From Lachnospiraceae bacterium (GTDB lineage: Bacteria; Bacillota; Clostridia; Lachnospirales; Lachnospiraceae), in NCBI GenBank assembly GCA_017434885.1, contig JAFSGE010000030.1, forward strand, positions 124,001-188,000: a DNA stretch of 64,000 nt. Reading direction: 5' to 3'. Made by a program: the position numbers and the translations under genes. The notes beneath the pieces are model-generated. The model made no database searches. It was not told where the DNA came from and was given only the letters and a program-made list of their open reading frames with translations. Numbering within the stretch: the first letter of the stretch is position 1; each line of letters starts with the position of its first letter. Positions 18,231 to 28,018 of this stretch are shown in pieces.

Positions 18231-19457
18231 ATGTTACAGACGATTCAATACTTTAAGGGATATCTTTGCATCAAGGTTTGGGGATTTTCTGCGGAGCGAT
18301 TTATTAATTTGTGCGGTAATCATAATATTCTGCTTTGGAATATCATAAATCACGGTGATTATTACACGATGTGCATTACACTGAAAGGGTTTTATGAGTT
18401 AAAATCCATCACCAAAAAGACGGGAACAAAGGTAGCCATAACAAAGCGTTGTGGACTGCCTTTTTTTTCGCAGAGAATGAAAAAAAGGAAAGTATTTGTA
18501 CTGGGATTTTTGGGATGCTTGTTATTTTTGATTTGGACGGAAAGCTTTATATTGAGCGTGGATGTGACGGGGAATTATTACATTACAGATGAAGTTTTTG
18601 AGGATTTTCTGAAGAAGCAGGAAATTTCACCGGGAATCAAAAAGAACAGAGTTGATATAGAATCTTTGGAAAAGGCTATCAGGAATGAGTATAATATTGT
18701 GACGTGGACCTCTGCAAGAATGGAAGGGACAAAACTGGTGATACAGATAAAGGAAAATGATTTGTCGAGCAAGGAAGAGGAGGTGGAAAAGTTACAGGAG
18801 GGTGCGGGATACCATCTGGTTGCCCATGCAGACGGTGTTGTGACTTCAATGGTGACAAGAAACGGCATTCCCAAGGTAACTGTTGGAACAGAGGTCAAAA
18901 AAGGCGATATTCTGGTGGAAGGAAGCATTCCTATTTATCAGGAGGATGCTACCGTGAAACGATATGAATATTGCGTGGCAGATGCGGATGTGGTAATTGA
19001 AAGTAATCTGTCGGTATCGGAAACTTTTGATGAACGATATCAAAAAAAAGTATATACCGGTCGTAATAAAAAAAGATATTTTTTGAGAATAAATAACAGA
19101 AGCATTAGTTTCCCATTGGCATCAAACACCTATGAATTGTATGATGTAACGGAAGAATTACGACAGATACAGATATTGGGCGGTATGAATCTTCCTGTTT
19201 CTTATGGTGTAAAAAACGTTCGGGAGTACAGACTGGAAGACAGAATTTACACAAAAGATGAGATAAAAGAGAAATTTGAGTATAAAGTTCAAAAATTTAT
19301 ACAAACTTTAGAGGAAAAAGGGGTACAAATTATAGAAAAAAATGTTACAATAAATAAAAATAAAAGCATTTGGAAAATGCAAGTACAATTTGTTGTAAAC
19401 CAAAAGGCTGAAATGTTGCAAAAAATCACTCCGCAGGATGCGGACATTGGAGAATAA
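18231..19457 (+). CDS. yqfD: Sporulation protein YqfD
   Basis: 408 residues. The N-terminal ~75 residues form the conserved soluble domain (VWGFSAERFINLCGNHNILLWNI). A basic patch and one transmembrane helix follow (about residues 87-105). The larger outside region includes GVVTSMVTRNGIPKVTVGTEVKKGDILVEG, a lipoyl/HlyD-like beta hairpin region seen in this family. GAGGTGA lies just before the ATG. The stop codon is directly followed by the ATG of phoH. The family is restricted to endospore formers; in Bacillus the gene is transcribed with yqfC. Confidence 0.92.
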   Translation: MLQTIQYFKGYLCIKVWGFSAERFINLCGNHNILLWNIINHGDYYTMCITLKGFYELKSITKKTGTKVAITKRCGLPFFSQRMKKRKVFVLGFLGCLLFLIWTESFILSVDVTGNYYITDEVFEDFLKKQEISPGIKKNRVDIESLEKAIRNEYNIVTWTSARMEGTKLVIQIKENDLSSKEEEVEKLQEGAGYHLVAHADGVVTSMVTRNGIPKVTVGTEVKKGDILVEGSIPIYQEDATVKRYEYCVADADVVIESNLSVSETFDERYQKKVYTGRNKKRYFLRINNRSISFPLASNTYELYDVTEELRQIQILGGMNLPVSYGVKNVREYRLEDRIYTKDEIKEKFEYKVQKFIQTLEEKGVQIIEKNVTINKNKSIWKMQVQFVVNQKAEMLQKITPQDADIGE

Positions 19458-20465
19458 ATGGGAGATATTTCATTGGAAATACAAGTGCCTGCGGCACATA
19501 TACAAAATGTTTTCGGACAGTTTGACAGGAATATAAAAAAATTGGAAAGACAGTTTAAGGTATCCATTATTGACAGGGATGGCAGCATCAGGGTATCAGG
19601 AAAAGAAGATGCAGCAAAGAGAGTAATTTCCATACTTAGGGAGTTAACTCAGTTGTCGGTAAGAGGAAATACCATTGAGGAGCAGAATGTGGACTACGCA
19701 ATTACCATGAACATGGAAGAAAATGATGAAGTTTTGTTAGAGATAGATAAAGACTGTATTTGTCATACGGTAGCCGGTAAACCTGTAAAGCCGAAAACAT
19801 TAGGTCAAAAACAGTATATTGATGCTATCAGAAATAATATGATAGTGTTCGGATTGGGACCGGCAGGTACCGGAAAGACCTATCTGGCCATGGCGATGGC
19901 AATTACCGCTTTTAAAAATCAGGAAGTGGAGAGAATCATTTTGACCCGACCTGCAATCGAAGCGGGAGAAAAATTAGGATTTCTGCCGGGGGATTTGCAG
20001 AGTAAAGTTGACCCGTATTTACGCCCGTTATATGATGCACTGTATCAGATTATGGGAGCAGAGACTTTCCTTAAAAATATGGAAAAGGGACTAATAGAGG
20101 TAGCACCTCTTGCTTATATGCGAGGCAGAACCCTTGATAATGCTTATATTATTTTGGACGAAGCCCAAAATACCACACCGGCGCAGATGAAAATGTTTCT
20201 GACCAGAATTGGATTTGGGTCAAAAGTGATTATTACAGGAGATGCTTCCCAGAAGGATTTGGCATCGGGAGTACAATCAGGACTGGATATTGCCGGCAAA
20301 GTACTAAAGAATATCGAAGGCATTGCATTTTGTAATATGACAAGCAAAGACGTTGTAAGACATCCTTTGGTTCAAAAGATTGTCAAGGCATATGAAAATT
20401 ACGAAGCAAAAGAGAACAGCGCATCAAAGCGCAAAAATAGGAAAGCAAATTATGAAAGAAAATAA
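19458..20465 (+). CDS. phoH: PhoH-family ATPase
   Basis: 335 residues. The N-terminal ~100 residues include a KH-like RNA-binding region (NIKKLERQFKVSIIDRDGSIRVSG). The PhoH ATPase domain has Walker A GPAGTGKTYLAMAMAITAF near residue 134 and Walker B AYIILDEAQNTTPAQMKMFL. LTRIGFGSKVIITGDASQKD is the conserved motif III region. PhoH proteins are RNA-associated ATPases/helicase-like enzymes adjacent to ybeY in most Firmicutes, suggesting a shared role in rRNA or RNA metabolism. The last 14 bases overlap the start of the next gene. Confidence 0.93.
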   Translation: MGDISLEIQVPAAHIQNVFGQFDRNIKKLERQFKVSIIDRDGSIRVSGKEDAAKRVISILRELTQLSVRGNTIEEQNVDYAITMNMEENDEVLLEIDKDCICHTVAGKPVKPKTLGQKQYIDAIRNNMIVFGLGPAGTGKTYLAMAMAITAFKNQEVERIILTRPAIEAGEKLGFLPGDLQSKVDPYLRPLYDALYQIMGAETFLKNMEKGLIEVAPLAYMRGRTLDNAYIILDEAQNTTPAQMKMFLTRIGFGSKVIITGDASQKDLASGVQSGLDIAGKVLKNIEGIAFCNMTSKDVVRHPLVQKIVKAYENYEAKENSASKRKNRKANYERK

Positions 20466-21645
20466 ATTTTCGAACCGACTGCAGGAAATCACAATTTTTT
20501 TTGTGACAGTTATTGTCTCCGGCGTGGCATCCATGCTGTATGGTCAAACAATATATGATACGATAAAGTTGCTTATTTGTATCGTGATTGCATCCGGTAC
20601 AACAATATTCGTTATTGAAACAAGCAAGATGGAAGGAACATTGTTATTCGGAAGCGAAGAGCATTTTCACAGATTTACGCTTTTGTATGGCGTTTTTTTG
20701 CTTAGCAGTGTCATTTTTCCGTTACTCCCAAGCGGCGGATGGCCGTTTTTGGTAATTTATGTTAGTTTGATGCTGTTCGGAAACAGATTAATTGCTATTT
20801 GCTCGGCAAGTACACTTCTTATGATTTCTGTTATGCTTACCGGAACAGAGGAAGTAACTGTTTTTTTGTTATACTTTCTTTGCGGTGTGGTAGGAGTAAT
20901 CCTCTTTTCCACTTTGAATGAGAACTTTAAAGTCGGACTTCCGTTACTGATTACTCTGGGCATGCAGTTTTTGTGTCTGTGCGTGCAGGAAGTGCTTATG
21001 GTAAATGAAGCCATACATATTCAGATGTTTATGTTTCCGATGTGTAATGTTATGATATGTCTGATATTATTACTTATTATTTTGAAGTATTTCAGCTTTT
21101 CCATTATATACAAGACAAGAGACTTGTACATGGATATCAATGATCCGGAATGTCCTCTTTTGGTGAAGCTAAAGGAGCATTCAAAAGAGGAGTATTATCA
21201 TGCCATTCATACGGCATATTTGTGTGACAGGATTGCTAAGAAGCTGGATCTTGATGATGCAGTAGCCAAGGCAGGCGGTTATTATCACAAAATCGGTATC
21301 CTCAAGGGAGAAAGCAATTGGGAAAATGCTAAGCTTGTGTTAGAAGAATACCAGTATCCTGAGAATGTAAACAGAATTTTAAAAGAGTATCTTGATAATA
21401 ATGAGAGGATTATTTTAAAAGAAACTGTGGTTTTATTGATTGCGGATACTGTAATTTCATCTATTACTTATCTGTTCCAAAAAGATTCTAAGGCACAGCT
21501 TGACTACGATAAACTGATACAGGCAGTGTTTAAAAAGAAGGCGGAAAGCGGATTGTTTAATTACAGCATGATATCATTAGGAGAACTGGAAGAGATGAAA
21601 AAGATACTGTCGGAGGAAAAACTATATTATGACTTCTTACGTTGA
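20452..21645 (+). CDS. PgpH/YqfF-like membrane HD-domain protein, shortened and lacking catalytic residues
   Basis: 397 residues from ATG 20452 (AGGAAAG upstream; overlaps phoH by 14 bases). Position between phoH and ybeY is that of pgpH/yqfF, the c-di-AMP phosphodiesterase of ~700 residues. This protein lacks the large extracytoplasmic 7TMR-HDED region. It starts directly with about seven membrane helices (residues ~12-225). The C-terminal domain aligns with the PgpH HD domain (YYHAIHTAYLCDRIAKKL, GGYYHKIGILKG). The metal-binding motif usually FYHDIGK is YYHKIGI here, and the later HH pair is replaced (ILKEYLDN). The remaining aspartate region LLIADTV is kept. I infer a catalytically dead homologue that may still bind a nucleotide or act structurally. 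Confidence 0.8.
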   Translation: MKENKFSNRLQEITIFFVTVIVSGVASMLYGQTIYDTIKLLICIVIASGTTIFVIETSKMEGTLLFGSEEHFHRFTLLYGVFLLSSVIFPLLPSGGWPFLVIYVSLMLFGNRLIAICSASTLLMISVMLTGTEEVTVFLLYFLCGVVGVILFSTLNENFKVGLPLLITLGMQFLCLCVQEVLMVNEAIHIQMFMFPMCNVMICLILLLIILKYFSFSIIYKTRDLYMDINDPECPLLVKLKEHSKEEYYHAIHTAYLCDRIAKKLDLDDAVAKAGGYYHKIGILKGESNWENAKLVLEEYQYPENVNRILKEYLDNNERIILKETVVLLIADTVISSITYLFQKDSKAQLDYDKLIQAVFKKKAESGLFNYSMISLGELEEMKKILSEEKLYYDFLR

Positions 21646-22132
21646 AAATGAGGCAGAAGCAAGATTTACGTTTGAAATAGAAGAACTGGTAGAGGAGCTT
21701 ATGGACAGTGTTCTTGCAAGTGAAAATTGTCCTTATGAAGCACAGGTTAATCTGCTGATTACAGATGATGAAGGAATCAGGGAATATAACAGGGAATACA
21801 GAAATATTGATAAGGCTACGGATGTGCTTTCGTTTCCGATGATTGATTTTGACAGGGAGGCAGATTTTTCTGTTGTGGAGGAAAATGAAGCCGCATATTT
21901 TGAACCGGAGAGCGGAGAACTGATACTTGGGGATATTATTATTTCTGCTGATAAAGTGCGTTCTCAGGCGCAGGAATTCGGACATTCCGAAAAGAGGGAA
22001 TTTGCCTTTCTGGTAACACATAGCCTGCTTCATTTGTGTGGTTATGACCATATGGAAGCCAGTGAAGCGCAGCGGATGGAAAGAAAGCAGGAGGCAATTC
22101 TTACAGAGATGGGAATTACCAGAGATTGTTAA
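21629..22132 (+). CDS. ybeY: Endoribonuclease YbeY (rRNA maturation factor)
   Basis: 167 residues, full length. The zinc site HSLLHLCGYDHMEASEAQRM fits the family's HxxxHxxGYDH pattern. The middle NIDKATDVLSFPM also matches the invariant 'TDVLSFP' segment. YbeY processes or quality-controls rRNA, notably the 16S 3' end in some bacteria. The start overlaps the end of the PgpH-like gene by 17 bases, with GTCGGAGGAAAA upstream. The next gene, a flippase, begins 25 nt after the stop. Confidence 0.96.
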   Translation: MTSYVENEAEARFTFEIEELVEELMDSVLASENCPYEAQVNLLITDDEGIREYNREYRNIDKATDVLSFPMIDFDREADFSVVEENEAAYFEPESGELILGDIIISADKVRSQAQEFGHSEKREFAFLVTHSLLHLCGYDHMEASEAQRMERKQEAILTEMGITRDC

Positions 22133-22157
22133 TGTAGCGTATCATACAGGAGTATAT

Positions 22158-23798
22158 ATGGAAGGACAAGAGAGAAAAGTAAGAGAGAGAAGAGGTAATC
22201 AAAAAGATTTTTATCTGATAGTCGGAATTTTCACCTATATCGGATGTCTGATATTCAGAATTCCTTTATTTTATCTGATTGGTGAAAAGGGAGTGGGATA
22301 TTTTGGCATTGTATATGAAATCTATATTGTGATTTCCTTCTTTTTTTCATATGGATTATCAGAAGCAACAGCTTCACTGGTGCGATACCGGATGAAAAGG
22401 GATCAGTATAAAAATGCAAAAAAGGTGCTTAGAGGAGCAATGTTGCTGGCAATAGCGATAGGAGGGCTTGTAAGCGTTTGTCTGTTGCTTTTCGGTAATA
22501 TCATTGCCACGAATCTTTTGCATATGACATTAAGCACTATGGCAATTGGTGTGATGGCACCTGCCGTTGTTTTTTGTTTACTAAACGGTGTTTTGAAGGG
22601 GTATTTTCAGGGAAATGGCTCAAAGGTTCCTGCCATGCATTCAAAAGTACTTGAATTAATCTTTATGAGTATGGGAGGACTTATCGGAGCAGCTGTTTTG
22701 CATGGATATGGCGAAAAGGTGTCTGCACTGTTACAAAATGAAAATTATGCAGCTTCTTATGGTGCCATGGGAGCAAGTATCGGAATTTTAGCATCCAATA
22801 TTTTGTGCTTTTTGCATCTTGGCTTGTTATATCTGTTGTTTAGCAGACGAAGCAAAAAACAGGATGCTCGTGATTTTCAGAAATATACGGAAAAGAGTCT
22901 GCATATTCTTCACATGTTGGTAAGCACGGCATTGCCTTATGCAGTGGGCGGACTGGTATTCCATAGTTTGAATCTGACAGACGGCGTGATGCTTGCACAC
23001 ACTTATAAGGGAACAGAAGATGTTGCCTATTTATGGGGGAATTATTACGGAAAGTATGTGGTTGTCATTTTCGGCATAGCTGCAATTCTTTCTTTGCTTA
23101 GCATAGAGCATGTGAGAAGAATAGTTTATTGGATAGAGCGGGAAGAATATCGTGCGGCCAGGGACAGAATCAAAATTGCGTTGCAGGAATGTGTAATTTG
23201 GACAGTGCCGGCGGCAATATTCACGGCTGTTCTGGCAGAGAATACTCTTGACGTGCTGTTTAAAGGAAATAATATGAGTACAGCTGCATGGGTAATGTGG
23301 GGAAGTCTTACAATAGTTTTTTATGTGGTAGCTATGATAATGTCCAATCTGTTACTCAGACTTCGTAAGACTAAATATGTAATCGGTTGCAGCACAGCAG
23401 CATTTTTTGTACATGTAGTATTGGTATATATTCTTCTTACCAAGACCGGACTTGGTGTTGTGGCAATTGTAATCGGTAATATTGTTTTTTATGCAATTAT
23501 TGCAGTCACATGCTTTGTATGTATGGCAAAGAATATTCAATACTCACAGGAATGGATTCGCAGTCTGGCATTTCCGCTTGTGGCGGCAGGAATTTCCGGG
23601 TTGATTATAATGCTTCTTAATAAAGCGTTTGTATCGCTGGTGGGAAGTGTTTTATCGCTTATAATTTGTCTGCCGGTGGGGATTGCGGCTTATGTAGTAT
23701 TGTTGCTGGTTCTTAGGTGTGTAAGTGAAAAAGAGCTGCAAAATATGTTTTTGGGAAGAATATTGATCGGAATGGCAAAAGCGTTACATTTGCTGTAA
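22158..23798 (+). CDS. SpoVB/MurJ-type polysaccharide or lipid flippase (MOP superfamily)
   Basis: 546 residues from ATG 22158 (CAGGAG upstream). Upstream in-frame codons overlap ybeY and are not needed. About 14 membrane helices span nearly the whole protein. The first helices (FYLIVGIFTYIGCLIFRIP...GEKGVGYFGIVYEIY) match the polysaccharide biosynthesis/SpoVB-type start, in which a GxxxFGxxxxxY motif follows helix 1. The likely role is flipping an undecaprenyl-linked precursor, either the spore cortex lipid II (SpoVB) or another envelope polymer. Placement next to the sporulation cluster is suggestive but not proof. Distinction from MurJ/Amj roles cannot be made by eye. Confidence 0.8.
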   Translation: MEGQERKVRERRGNQKDFYLIVGIFTYIGCLIFRIPLFYLIGEKGVGYFGIVYEIYIVISFFFSYGLSEATASLVRYRMKRDQYKNAKKVLRGAMLLAIAIGGLVSVCLLLFGNIIATNLLHMTLSTMAIGVMAPAVVFCLLNGVLKGYFQGNGSKVPAMHSKVLELIFMSMGGLIGAAVLHGYGEKVSALLQNENYAASYGAMGASIGILASNILCFLHLGLLYLLFSRRSKKQDARDFQKYTEKSLHILHMLVSTALPYAVGGLVFHSLNLTDGVMLAHTYKGTEDVAYLWGNYYGKYVVVIFGIAAILSLLSIEHVRRIVYWIEREEYRAARDRIKIALQECVIWTVPAAIFTAVLAENTLDVLFKGNNMSTAAWVMWGSLTIVFYVVAMIMSNLLLRLRKTKYVIGCSTAAFFVHVVLVYILLTKTGLGVVAIVIGNIVFYAIIAVTCFVCMAKNIQYSQEWIRSLAFPLVAAGISGLIIMLLNKAFVSLVGSVLSLIICLPVGIAAYVVLLLVLRCVSEKELQNMFLGRILIGMAKALHLL

Positions 23799-23860
23799 TG
23801 TATAGTTTTTCTGAGTTTGGCTGATACTGTTTATAAATAAATAGTGAAGGTGAATATGCT

Positions 23861-24478
23861 ATGAAATTTGTAAAACGTATCAGCTTGTTTTTTATTTATC
23901 CGATGACGATGTTTGGTATCGGTTTCTTGTCCAATACAGCAATACAGGAGTTTTTTTATCCCGGAGAAGTTGTTTTAGAAGAAACAGAAAAGGTAAAGCA
24001 GCAGGAAGAGCCGGTGATAGAAACCGGCTATGCGAAAGAAGCAGTAATTACGGCAAACACCAGCTATATTGTTTTGTCCTACGACATGTTAAAGGAGACG
24101 AGCTGTGAAATGCCGGAAACAGCACCTGATAAATATATTGGGTTAAACCGTGAAAGTTTGGAAATGGTATTAAAAGAATATAATAAAAGTCCATCTCTTA
24201 CAGATTTGGAAAAAGGATTTCAGCACGCGGAGCTGGTATCGTTTTCTCCTGAGAAGGTTGTAGTACAAAAAAATTACAAAAAGCAGGATAATGGATTTTA
24301 TTTGATTAGTGAAAACCATAATGTAATGGTTTATGATGAGAGCCTGAAGTATCTGTATATGAATACGGGAATTAGGACAGAAGATTTGCCGGAAGAACTT
24401 CAAAATGATATTCTCCATATGAAATATATTGAAAGCGAAAGTGAATTGTATCATTTTTTGGAGTCATACTCCAGTTAA
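23861..24478 (+). CDS. BofC-C-domain-like membrane or secreted protein, function unknown
   Basis: 205 residues. One N-terminal membrane helix or uncleaved signal (residues ~8-28) is followed by a Glu-rich linker and an extracytoplasmic domain. The segment KYIGLNRESLEMVLKEYNKS, followed by LVSFSPEKVVVQKNY, resembles the BofC C-terminal domain, in which the 'YIGxxRESLxxYL...LVSFSPxxVVL' pattern recurs. BofC in Bacillus affects SpoIVB protease signalling in the forespore, but many non-BofC proteins share this module. It has its own AGGTG-type site and lies 62 nt after the flippase. I call it unknown with this tentative resemblance. Confidence 0.65.
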   Translation: MKFVKRISLFFIYPMTMFGIGFLSNTAIQEFFYPGEVVLEETEKVKQQEEPVIETGYAKEAVITANTSYIVLSYDMLKETSCEMPETAPDKYIGLNRESLEMVLKEYNKSPSLTDLEKGFQHAELVSFSPEKVVVQKNYKKQDNGFYLISENHNVMVYDESLKYLYMNTGIRTEDLPEELQNDILHMKYIESESELYHFLESYSS

Positions 24479-24517
24479 CATATGATATGAAATAGCATTA
24501 TAATGAGAGGGATAGGT

Positions 24518-25792
24518 ATGAAAATCGGAATTATCGGAGCCGGTGCATCCGGCATGATGGCGGCGATTGCTGCGGCGGAAAACGGCGGCGAAGTAACATT
24601 AATGGAAAAGAATGAACGTGTGGGTAAAAAAATTTTATCTACGGGAAACGGGAAATGCAATATTAGTAATTTGGAATTTAATATGGACAAATATTATTGT
24701 GCGGATAAGGAAAAGCTACATCAGATATTTACAGTATTTTCTTTGTGGGATACGATTGCTTTTTTTGAAAATAACGGTATGATGGTACGAAATAAAAACG
24801 GATATCTTTATCCGTATTCTGAGCAGGCGTCCACGGTACTTGATTATTTCAGAAAGATGCTTGCAGCAAACAAAATCAGTGTTGAGACAGAATGTGAAGT
24901 GATATCTGCAAAGTTCTGTAAAGGAAGCAATCAGTTTGAGGTGAAAACCAAAGAGAAAAGCTTTATTTTTGATAAACTGATTATAGCATGCGGCGGCCCG
25001 GCATCCATGAAAAAGGAAGATGGAATGTCAGGATTTGCTATGGCAGAGTCTTTTGGACATACCATTTCCAAAGTAGTACCGGGACTTGTACAGCTCAAAT
25101 CAGATGAAAGTTTTTTGAAAGCAGCGTCCGGTGTCAGAGCTCAGGCGCAGGTAAGCCTCGTGGTTCAGGGGGAAAAGGTTTCCGAGGAACAGGGAGAATT
25201 ACAATTTACGGATTATGGTCTTTCAGGCATTCCGATTTTCCAGTTTAGCAGAGAAGCAGCCTATGCATTGGAAGCAGGAAAAGAAGTTTTTGTAGAAGTG
25301 AATCTTTTTCCCGATTATGAAGAAATGGCTTTTGAGTATATGATGCGTGTCCGCTATGAACTCGGAAAAGAAGCTACCTTAGAAGAATTTTTACTTGGTA
25401 CGGTAAACAAAAAAATAAATCAGGCAATGATGAAAAAAGCAGGATATAAGCCCGGGGATAAGATTGTTGATATCGGTTATAAAAATCTCAAAGAGTTTAT
25501 GAAGATGTATCGACAGCTCAAGGTACATATTACAGCGGCAAACGGTATGGAAAATGCACAGGTTTGTGCAGGTGGTGTTGACTTTCTGGAGGTGAGTACC
25601 GAAATGGAATCTGCAATATGTCCGGGATTGTATTTTGCAGGTGAACTGATAGACGTTGACGGAAAGTGCGGAGGATACAATTTGCAATGGGCATGGACCA
25701 GCGGTTATATTGCAGGCAGAAATGCTGCAGGAAATTCCACCAAAGAACTTATTTATCAGGCCGAAGAAGAGGAGCAAAATGCTGAGAATTAA
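24518..25792 (+). CDS. HI0933-family FAD/NAD(P)-dependent oxidoreductase
   Basis: 424 residues from ATG 24518, chosen because MKIGIIGAGASGMMAAIAAA places the Rossmann motif at the N-terminus and GAGGGATAGG lies just upstream (inside the alternative ORF start at 24503). The motif NERVGKKILSTGNGKCNISN is diagnostic of the HI0933/YhiN family. The C-terminal GGVDFLEVSTEMESAICPGLYFAGELIDVDGKCGGYNLQWAWTSG completes the flavoprotein fold. The substrate is unknown. Its last 14 bases overlap the next gene, another flavoprotein, so the two are co-translated. Confidence 0.88.
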   Translation: MKIGIIGAGASGMMAAIAAAENGGEVTLMEKNERVGKKILSTGNGKCNISNLEFNMDKYYCADKEKLHQIFTVFSLWDTIAFFENNGMMVRNKNGYLYPYSEQASTVLDYFRKMLAANKISVETECEVISAKFCKGSNQFEVKTKEKSFIFDKLIIACGGPASMKKEDGMSGFAMAESFGHTISKVVPGLVQLKSDESFLKAASGVRAQAQVSLVVQGEKVSEEQGELQFTDYGLSGIPIFQFSREAAYALEAGKEVFVEVNLFPDYEEMAFEYMMRVRYELGKEATLEEFLLGTVNKKINQAMMKKAGYKPGDKIVDIGYKNLKEFMKMYRQLKVHITAANGMENAQVCAGGVDFLEVSTEMESAICPGLYFAGELIDVDGKCGGYNLQWAWTSGYIAGRNAAGNSTKELIYQAEEEEQNAEN

Positions 25793-27389
25793 TCAGTTAA
25801 AATTACCCGTGACACATACAAAAGAAGATTTGCTTTTGAAAGTACAGAAACTGTTAAAAATCAGTGAAGTGCCGGAAATTATTATTGTGAGGCGTTCCGT
25901 AGATGCAAGAAAAAAGCCGCAAATTTTCTTTCAGTATACACTGGATGTTAAAGTCAAAAAAGAAAAAGAAGTATACAAACGATGTGATAAAAAACAGGTG
26001 TCAATTGTACAGCAGAATGATTATGTCTTCCCGGTAGCTTCCTATGTCGGAGAAGAAAGGCCTGTTATTGTCGGTATGGGACCGGCAGGGTTGTTTTGCG
26101 GATATATGCTTGCCAGGGCAGGTTTTAGACCGCTTCTTTTGGAAAGAGGAAAGCCTGTGGAAGAGAGAAGCCGTGATGTGGAGACGTTTTGGCAGACAGG
26201 AAAACTTATGTGTGAGTCCAATGTGCAATTCGGAGAAGGCGGTGCCGGTACGTTTTCAGACGGCAAATTAAATACACTGGTAAAGGATAAATACGGCAGA
26301 AATAAAGAAGTATTGTCTGTCTTTGTAAAAGAGGGAGCACCGGAGGATATTTTGTATGATTACAAGCCGCATATCGGAACAGATATCCTGAAAAATGTAA
26401 TTGTTAATATGCGAAACCAAATCATTGCATGGGGCGGTGAGGTGCGTTTTGAGTCAAAGGTAACCGGATTTGAAACGGAAAAGCAGAAAATCAAAGCAGT
26501 TGTGATTAATGGAAAGGAACGTCTGGATGCGAATTACGTGGTGCTCGCACCGGGACATAGCGCCAGAGACACATTTCAGGTAGTATATGATATGGGACTT
26601 GAGATGGAAGCAAAGCCTTTTGCAGTGGGTTTTCGTGTAGAGCATCCTCAGGAATGGATTAACCGTGCACAATACGGAACGGAAGTTCAGGAGCAACTAG
26701 GCAGTGCACCTTACAAAGTAACAGCTTCCACATCGGAGCAAAGAGGTGTGTACTCCTTTTGCATGTGTCCCGGAGGCTATGTGGTAAATGCATCCTCTGA
26801 AAATGGAAGACTGGCAGTAAACGGTATGAGTTATCGTGCCAGAGACGGAAAAAATGCCAATAGCGCCATTATTGTATCTGTCACGCCGCAGGATTACGGA
26901 AGTGACCATCCGCTTGCAGGAGTAGCCTTTCAGAGAAAAATAGAGGAAAAGGCATATGCTGTAGGGGGAGGAAAAGTTCCTGTGGAAACATACGGTGCTT
27001 TCAAAAGAGCTGTAACTGCAAAACAATGTACTGCAAATGCGCAGCTTACAGATGAAAACAAACCGATATTTGAGCCTTGTATCAAAGGAGATTGGTGTAT
27101 GGCACCGGTACACGAAATATTACCGGAAAGTTTAAACCGTGCATTTATAGAGGGTATGGAGCAGTTTGGAAAGGTGATAGAAGGCTTTGCGGATGAAAGC
27201 GTTTTAGTGGACGGAATCGAAAGCAGAACTTCATCGCCCGTGCGCATTGTGAGGAATGAGAGCCTGCAATCCGTTATTAAGGGGCTCTACCCATGCGGAG
27301 AAGGTGCAGGTTATGCCGGTGGTATTACTTCGGCAGCTATGGACGGTATCAAAGTAGCAGAAGAAATTGCAAAGCAAATTGTTGGATGA
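25779..27389 (+). CDS. FAD-dependent dehydrogenase, COG2509-type, substrate unknown
   Basis: 536 residues from ATG 25779, preceded by GAGGAG within the end of the upstream gene. The N-terminal ~95 residues form a small alpha/beta domain (MLRINQLKLPVTHTKEDLL...IIVRRSVDARKKPQIFFQYTLDV). The FAD Rossmann motif PVIVGMGPAGLFCGYMLARAG follows, with ESNVQFGEGGAGTFSDGKLN next. The C-terminal YPCGEGAGYAGGITSAAMDGIKVAEEI is the closing FAD motif. This N-terminal extension plus GAGTFSDGKL is characteristic of the uncharacterised COG2509 family. Coupled expression with the HI0933-type gene is evident; no partner pathway is visible. Confidence 0.87.
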   Translation: MLRINQLKLPVTHTKEDLLLKVQKLLKISEVPEIIIVRRSVDARKKPQIFFQYTLDVKVKKEKEVYKRCDKKQVSIVQQNDYVFPVASYVGEERPVIVGMGPAGLFCGYMLARAGFRPLLLERGKPVEERSRDVETFWQTGKLMCESNVQFGEGGAGTFSDGKLNTLVKDKYGRNKEVLSVFVKEGAPEDILYDYKPHIGTDILKNVIVNMRNQIIAWGGEVRFESKVTGFETEKQKIKAVVINGKERLDANYVVLAPGHSARDTFQVVYDMGLEMEAKPFAVGFRVEHPQEWINRAQYGTEVQEQLGSAPYKVTASTSEQRGVYSFCMCPGGYVVNASSENGRLAVNGMSYRARDGKNANSAIIVSVTPQDYGSDHPLAGVAFQRKIEEKAYAVGGGKVPVETYGAFKRAVTAKQCTANAQLTDENKPIFEPCIKGDWCMAPVHEILPESLNRAFIEGMEQFGKVIEGFADESVLVDGIESRTSSPVRIVRNESLQSVIKGLYPCGEGAGYAGGITSAAMDGIKVAEEIAKQIVG

Positions 27390-27414
27390 AGAGGCGAAAA
27401 AGGATGGTGATTTG

Positions 27415-27999
27415 ATGGAACAAAAAATCAATAAACAGAGTATCCGAAGAAAATTTTTGGAAAGACGTGATTCTTTATCTTTGTCAGACAGAAAACAGAA
27501 AAGTCTGAGGATTTGGGAAAATCTGAAAAAAGAAGAATGCTTTAAGCAGGCAGAGATTGTGCTTGTTTATATGGATTACCGTTCTGAGGTGATGACAACC
27601 GGACTGGTGGAAGAACTTTTGCAATCTCAAGGCGGAAAAAAGGTATATGCGCCAAAAGTAGACGGACTTGATATTGACTTTTATGAAATCACATCTTTGG
27701 ATGAGTTATATCCGGGATATCAGCAGATTCGTGAGCCGGAAGCACTTCTTGATAAACAATTTACTTTGGCTGTATCGGAGGGAAAGAAATGCCTTGTTTT
27801 GGTTCCGGGAGCAGTGTTTGACAGAGAACTGGGAAGAATGGGCTACGGAAAAGGCTTTTATGACCGGTTTATACATAACTTTCCGGCTATAACCAAGGTC
27901 GGACTTGCATTTGATTGTCAGATAACAGGTCAGGTTCCAAGAGAGAGTCATGATAAGCATTTGGATATGATTGTAACAGAGTCGGAAGTAATTAAATAA
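27415..27999 (+). CDS. 5-formyltetrahydrofolate cyclo-ligase
   Basis: 194 residues from ATG 27415 (AAAAAGG upstream). A TTG at 27367 extends the frame into the previous gene and is not needed. The enzyme converts 5-formyl-THF to 5,10-methenyl-THF with ATP. Key stretches are [12 protein letters not shown] at the start, the substrate/ATP region [27 protein letters not shown], and VGLAFDCQ near the end. All are conserved in the family (also called YgfA/MTHFS). It complements the formate-THF ligase at 8.2 kb in folate one-carbon metabolism. proA begins 19 nt downstream. Confidence 0.93.
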   Translation: MEQKINKQSIRRKFLERRDSLSLSDRKQKSLRIWENLKKEECFKQAEIVLVYMDYRSEVMTTGLVEELLQSQGGKKVYAPKVDGLDIDFYEITSLDELYPGYQQIREPEALLDKQFTLAVSEGKKCLVLVPGAVFDRELGRMGYGKGFYDRFIHNFPAITKVGLAFDCQITGQVPRESHDKHLDMIVTESEVIK

Positions 28000-28018
28000 G
28001 GATGAGAGGATAAAAGAA

